64,000 bases of DNA from NCBI GenBank assembly GCA_963693085.1, contig OY856409.1, positions 524,915,303 to 524,979,302 on the forward strand. Reading direction: 5' to 3'. This document shows positions 58,993 to 64,000 of this stretch, in pieces (the stretch's first letter is position 1; each line of letters begins with the position of its first letter). This stretch comes from Alisma plantago-aquatica (taxonomy: Eukaryota; Streptophyta; Magnoliopsida; Alismatales; Alismataceae). The notes under the pieces were generated by a model, which was not told the DNA's origin, did not search any database, and saw nothing but the letters and a program-made list of their open reading frames with translations. The position numbers and the translations under genes were made by a program.

Positions 58993-61900
58993 TGTAACGA
59001 CCCCACCTCCCGGTAACCCCCAATTAAGGGATACCCAGAGGTCAGAGCCATTATCCCAATTAACAGGATCAAAGGTTCGACAAATAATCAATAACAATTA
59101 ATAAATTTTACCAACTAAACTGAAAACTGGTATAAAATAAAACTTTACGTACCTTTTCCAAAAATTGAGATATCTACTTCTATCCGCTTTAGGAGTCTAT
59201 TTTAACTAATCCTCCTTTGTACTTTAATTCTTATTTAATTCCACATATGCCACTTTAATGTTTGTCCTTTTCAATCTTGTACCTAAAACGCTAACAAACA
59301 AAATGTCCGTCAGCATATCAGAATATGTTGGTATGTGGGGACAACCAAAATTTTGCAAATATAGGTAACAATCTAATTATCACAATCAAGTTAATTAACA
59401 AGCCAATTTACACTTTTTAGTATGACATTCTCCACTGCTTTTTCCCTAACCCTGGCATACCCCATTTAGGGTTTCTCTTTTGCCATTGACTTAAGGCCAC
59501 CTTCTCAATCTTGAGCTTGGTGCCTGGGGTCACCCTTCATGGTGCCCTTTAGTCATGCAATATCATAGGCCACCTTCTCAATCCCGAGCTTGGTGCCTGG
59601 GGTCACCACTCATGGTGCCCATGGGTCTTCCCTCCTGGGCTTGACCTCTTTGAATCATCCATCATGGTGGCATGTAGGTGCGAGAATACACACTTATTGG
59701 TAATTGTGATAACCATAGTGACTTTATAATTTTGCAAGTATGAACATCCAACTGTTTAGGTTGCATTCAATGTGAGGAAACATACGGAAAGCCCTCAAGA
59801 AACTAATGTGATTAACCATAATTAACCACATACCTGATCCAAAGCAACTCGATTGTCCAAGCAATAAGGATAAAGAACAAGCAACAAGCAATCAACAATA
59901 TCCTGAAATTAATGCATGGGATCCAAGTGCTATAGTTTATCCAGAACATTCTAAAGCTATACTTGGATTCCACCTTAGGCTTTCTAGGCCATGTTAGGGT
60001 TTTATTAGGGTTTTAGCCTCCATAATACCTTTATCACATTTAATGCTCTCTTAGTTCACAAACCCTAATTTCAACATCATAAAGTCAATTATTTCTCTTT
60101 TATACCAAAACTACCATCTTTATCCTTTTAAGTTATTTCAAGGTCATTAGACTCAATTATCACCTTTAGTTTCTTTCAGATTAACAACTCATAATTCATT
60201 ATGGTCTAATTCACATATGAACTCTATTTATAACTAATTCTACCTTTATCCATTAGAAAACCCTAATTACTATATTAAGGGTATTTATCAATAATTAGGA
60301 ATCTTTATACTCAAAATAGCTTGGAATCACCATATCTTAACTTTATTCACAATTTTGAATAATTAAATCCATTAAGAGTCGCATTTACCAATATTAGGGT
60401 TTCAAGGCTCATTATGCACATGAAACTCTAAATTAAACTAATTACGTGAAAAGTTCTTCCTTTTTGTTCCTAATGTTCCTTTTTATCATTAACAGGTTAA
60501 TATCAACTTTACTCATCCATTAAACTCTTCTAAACACATTAATCATCTCAAAATAGGGTTTCTTAATCTTTAATCCATTAAAGTTAATAACTTCCATTAC
60601 TTTTCGAAATTAAATCAGAATTAGCTTCAAATATATTTTTAATGGATTCCCCTCATTTTTCAGAACAACTTTCATATTTTATGCATATTTATCTGAGCTA
60701 CTATTAGGGAGATATGAATTTTGCAAAATTACTTACTTTGGGCCAATCAGAGGGTGTCGCGTTGCCTCCACACATGCAATGTTGCTTGTTGTTTGGAGAA
60801 CATTTTGAAAAGTTAGTTTTGCCCCTCGTTTAAGTCAAGGTTTCTTCAGCCCGCGGAGGGCAGAATGGTCCAACGCCTCCTCCTTCTTATTCTACCTCGT
60901 GCCACCTACCCTAGCCACCGGCAGCTGCTCTCTTGTAGCCTGTCTCTCCTTCCTGGAGGCTTGAGGACTGCCGCAAGTCAAAGCCCTAGCTCCGCCGCAC
61001 CTTGGCTCACGCAGAGCACCCCCAGGGCGCGGCTAGGATGGCTGCTTCTAAGCATGACCAGCCCTTGTTTGTTGTTGTGCTGGCTGCACTTTTGTAGGCC
61101 TATGGCTGGAGCAACGCAGAACCAAAGGCGTTGGGTTGGTAGCCAATCATCTTAGGGTTGTCATGGAAGCTTCCCACCTCCAACATGACGATTCCACCAC
61201 CCCTAGCTTGCTCTAGGATTGTTCTACCCTTTCGGTTAGGGTTTTGACGCAGAAGATGAAGAAAGAAAGGGAAGGGTGTGTGGGATCCTTTTCAAACTCG
61301 ACCATGGGATCTACCCCTTATATAGGGGTGGATAGTAGTTCCCTAGAATGTTCATCCAAGAGAAAACAAGTTCCCTCCCAATAGGAATCCTATTCCTTCA
61401 ATGAGAAGTAATCTTCTCTCTCCTACTTATTTCCTTATTTATCCATATGCTTTAGGAAATTCGAGAATTATCTCTTTTAATATCCATGCTCTTGGCTTTT
61501 AATTCATTGGCCACGAAATTACATTCTCTTTTAGTAGAAAATATCTCCCTTTTAATAATACCATGAAAATCATTCATTATGCATCACATTATCCTCTTAT
61601 TTTGCTTTATTGGTATTTTCTTTTTCCTTTTCTCCACTGGGGCTCCTTGGATCACAAGAAACTCAAATATTTCGAAACCCTTTTTAATGGATACTCATTA
61701 TCCTTCTAGATGCATCTATATCCATTATTTCTCATTATTTTGTTTATTTCTTATTAAAATATCTCTTTTTGAGGATTTCTCTTTATTTCTCTTTTATTTT
61801 CCTCATTGGTACTCTTTTTAACATTAGGGATCCTTGGGATACGAAATTCCACTAAGGCTAACTCAATTATACTTCTTTCCACATTTTACCATTGTTTTCA

Positions 61901-62276
61901 ATTTCTTTCTTAATAGAGAAATACTTAATTGATCTTTTCTTTTCTTATTGTATTTTCTTTGCAACTTTGGACTCCTTGGAACCCAAGGAACCCAAGAGGC
62001 ACGATATTCATCTTTGGATTACATCCCTTTGCCTTCTAGAGGTTTCTACCTCATTCTTTTCTCAGTTTTCTCATTTACTTATTTAATAACTGAATTTTCT
62101 TTTTCATTTCCTTATTATTGGGCCCAATAGCCAATAAAGCCCACAAAACAGCCATCAAAGCTATTGTAAACGAAATTCATTTATTCAAAACAAATTATAC
62201 CATTATTTTTTCAAATATCTTTAATATGAGAAATTACATTTCTCACCAAAAGAACCCAAAAGTTGGGGTTGTAACA
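58993..62276. repeat. Tekay/Del-like solo LTR (3,284 bp)
   Basis: Ends TGTAACGACCCC and GGGGTTGTAACA form a 12-bp imperfect inverted repeat with TG...CA, and a perfect 5-bp duplication GCTAC flanks it. No PBS or coding domain is inside. Long LTRs with such ends are known from Tekay/Del-type gypsy elements. CCTATATAAGGGG on the minus strand near 61317 is the better TATA box, so the LTR may be in minus orientation, but this is not settled. A GC-rich block lies at 60845-61180. A solo LTR arises by recombination between the two LTRs of a full element. Confidence 0.8.
61315..61327 (-). promoter_or_regulatory. Probable TATA box of the solo LTR
   Basis: CCCTATATAAGGGG on the minus strand; nearly palindromic, so strand assignment is tentative. 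Present also in copy A near 25136-25148. Confidence 0.45.
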
Positions 62277-62281
62277 GCTAC

Positions 62282-62648
62282 CTTCCTTTCTAGCTATGAT
62301 TGGGTTTCTATACCCAATTATGAGCAAGCAAAGGCTCTACTCGAGTGTGGCATCTCCTGGGAAGAACAAAAATGCAAGTGGCATGGTCCTCACTCTTTTA
62401 TGCTTGATGAGGACACCGAGATGACTGATGAGGATATTGATGGTAATGAGGATGAGGATGAGGATGATGGTGATGATGGTGATGATGGTGATGATGCTGG
62501 AGATGATGGTGAGGCTACACCTGGTGCTCTAGATGCACCTTCAGATGGAAATGAGGACTACCAGCCAGATGATGATGATGATGATGATGATGTTGATGAT
62601 GATGATGATGACAACGACCTTGTTGACATAGATGACTTAGATGTTTAG
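62282..62648 (+). pseudogene. Third (env-like) ORF of Sirevirus copy B, acidic C-terminal part
   Basis: SSYDWVSIPNYEQAKALLEC, then an Asp/Glu tail longer than in copy A through extra GAT/GAG repeats (GDDGDDGDD and a second Asp run), ending DNDLVDIDDLDV. An open frame of 176 codons starts at 62118 in the solo LTR, so about its first 53 residues are LTR-derived. Confidence 0.65.
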
Positions 62649-62666
62649 TTCTTAGTCTATAGGGTG

Positions 62667-62668
<2 letters not shown>

Positions 62669-62730
<62 letters not shown>
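62669..62730. repeat. (TA)n microsatellite left of the MITE
   Basis: About 31 TA units; longer than the intact tract of copy A. Confidence 0.95.
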
Positions 62731-62735
<5 letters not shown>

Positions 62736-63066
62736 TATCTTCACTACCCGTATGGGTAACTAAGATTCGCTACCCGTGCATCAATTTTTTAATGGGAAGG
62801 CATGCATTTGTAATGAGACAGTTCAAATTTGTAATGAGACGATCAAATTTGTAATACAAAGACTCATTTTGTATTACAACGTTGTTACAGTCATAAATAT
62901 ATATTTTACTATTTCCAGACGAAGAATACAAACATCACGTTGTATTTATAAAATGAGTCTGTCTATTACAATTTGGACTGTCTCATTACAAATGCATACC
63001 TTCCTATTACAAAACGGATGCACGGGTAGCGAATCTTAGTTACCCACACGGGTAGCGAAGATATAC

Positions 63067-63068
<2 letters not shown>
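62731..63068. mobile_element. Foldback-type MITE (338 bp)
   Basis: Starts GGGTATATCTTC and ends GAAGATATACCC; the inverted similarity runs about 140-150 bp inward from each end (for example TAAGATTCGCTACCCGTGCAT against its complement, then TGCATTTGTAATGAGACAGT). Only a short centre near 62880-62935 is unpaired. Non-coding. Absent from copy A at the same site. Because both flanks are (TA)n, the target duplication cannot be read directly; flanks ...ATA|GGG and CCC|ATA... allow an odd length (3 or 9 bp), not TA. Long inverted repeats with 9 bp would fit a Mutator-like origin. Confidence 0.88.

Positions 63069-63100
<32 letters not shown>
63069..63100. repeat. (TA)n microsatellite right of the MITE
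   Basis: About 16 TA units, the other half of the interrupted tract. Confidence 0.95.
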
Positions 63101-63104
<4 letters not shown>

Positions 63105-63427
63105 TAGACCTTCATGTGTTGAACATTTGAGCATTGTATCTAAGGCATACTATTTCCATATCTCATTATTTGTCGTTGGTTTTGTAGTTTTCATCTAGAG
63201 TGGGCATGCTTGTTGTTGTAATCTGATCTTATGTGTACCTTAACTCTATGCTTGGCTTTATCTTATGATTTTTTGGTATGTGTTTCCATATTTTGATTAT
63301 GAGTCTAAATTGCTTGTTCTCTCTTAGTTTTCTATTTTGTTGCTTGCTAAGATTGGTTGCTTGTGCAGTTTGTGCCTATGGATAAGACGTGTTTTTTAGA
63401 TCTTCTACCCCCTACCTTTTTGATATG

Positions 63428-63715
63428 GAAAAGGGGGATAAGTGAGCTCAATCATATTGATTTGTGATCCTTTTCTAGTCTATTCTCTAAACTATCATGT
63501 GACTTGTAAGAGGACTCAATAGTATATATGTGTGCTACGGTAACTTTGCTTTTTGGAAGATACTAACCATACAGGTGAAGGAATAGAGAAATTGAGGGGG
63601 AGCAATTGCTATTGTTCATGCATGTATCCCCTTACCATTCACAAGGTAAAAATTTTATTCTAAATCCTTTTCAATATTTTGAGGAATGATTTGTCATCTT
63701 CAAAAAGGGGTAGAA
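63428..63715 (+). other. Multiple purine tracts before the 3' LTR, copy B
   Basis: AAAAGGGGGATAAG (63429), AATTGAGGGGGAGC (63589) and CAAAAAGGGGTAGAA (63701-63715). The last adjoins the LTR and is more decayed than in copy A. Confidence 0.7.
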
Positions 63716-64000
63716 TGTTGACATAAGTGTTATCCATTGTCCATATATTGATGATGACTTAACCATTCCATTCATATGTATGTAATATGTCTATTTGAGA
63801 TTGATTTCAGGTATTAGGTACACGAAAAGGATCAATTCAATCAAGCCCTAGCTTGATCAGGTTCAAGTCAAAAGCAATGCAAATCCACTTTTGTGGAAAT
63901 ATCCCTAACGACTTAGGATATTTTTTGTAATCATTTGTATTGATGATATGACATGTAACTAAGATGGGGAAATTTTAGGAGCACTTAATTCGAATGTTTA
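63716..64000 (+). repeat. 3' LTR of Sirevirus copy B (first 285 bp)
   Basis: TGTTGACATAAGTG onwards; follows the 3' LTR of copy A (CCATATATTGATGATGAC, CAAGCCCTAGC) rather than its own 5' LTR. Cut by the window edge. Confidence 0.92.

Larger units (their letters stand above)
44323..64000 (+). repeat. Segmental duplication, copy B (runs off the window)
   Basis: Collinear with 10688-27.4 kb. It begins at GGAGAGGGTATGCACTCC inside the split LTR and lacks the outermost 16 bp of that LTR, which are present in copy A. Differences from A: part of Cassandra deleted, 2.88 kb extra in the Sirevirus 3' region, and a MITE in the (TA)n tract. Confidence 0.9.
50518..64000 (+). mobile_element. Sirevirus-like retrotransposon, copy B (3' LTR cut by window edge)
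   Basis: Counterpart of copy A, with the third ORF split by a complete Tekay-like solo LTR (58993-62276) and a MITE in its 3' untranslated region. It is preceded by the same flank as copy A (GTCAAAAGACAACA), which confirms that it is the same insertion duplicated, not a second one. Confidence 0.9.

Overview
The window is plant nuclear DNA made almost entirely of transposable elements. I found no intact host gene, rRNA gene or tRNA gene. Signs of a higher plant are: a Sirevirus-type Ty1/copia element with an initiator-Met primer binding site (PBS) and repeated polypurine tracts (PPTs), a Cassandra TRIM whose LTRs carry a 5S-rRNA-like block, an Athila-type Ty3/gypsy element, a BED/DUF659 hAT transposase, a plant-type L1 LINE fragment and a tRNA-derived SINE. 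The species cannot be named from this.

Layout. 1-2307: minus-strand copia-like LTR with the start of its internal region. 2308-8430: decayed minus-strand Athila-like element (protease, RT, RNase H, integrase, 3' tandem repeats, Athila ORF); a SINE sits at the codons of its protease active site. 8440-9535: old repeat that recurs at 29240-30337. 10672-11908: another minus-strand LTR, split by a complete Cassandra. 12.4-15.1 kb: hAT transposase pseudogene. 17215-28629: Sirevirus-like element with both LTRs, gag, protease, integrase, RT, RNase H and a third (env-like) ORF, which is broken by part of a Tekay-like LTR. 28.6-34.85 kb: AT-rich DNA without recognisable genes. 34853-42120: Tekay-like LTR fragment split by a complete 5,976-bp non-autonomous LTR retrotransposon (35837-41812, target-site duplication ATCCT) that carries one open 330-codon ORF. 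42125-44322: LINE fragment. 44323-64000: second copy of everything from 10688 to about 27.4 kb (window edge).

The two long copies, 33.3-33.6 kb apart in direct orientation, form a segmental duplication of an already nested cluster. The 5' LTRs of the two Sireviruses match each other far better than either matches its own 3' LTR, and the two copies share stop codons and an integrase deletion, so the duplication came after the element had died. Later events are specific to one copy: a 2.88-kb deletion with CAT microhomology in copy A, a 338-bp foldback MITE in copy B, and loss of about 0.32 kb from the Cassandra of copy B.

The best candidates for something undescribed are the non-autonomous LTR element with its open zinc-knuckle/acidic ORF and perfect 14-bp LTR hairpin, and a recurring theme: short palindromes built on GTCGA, ACTAGT or ACCGGT-like words occur in the LTRs of at least four unrelated families here.
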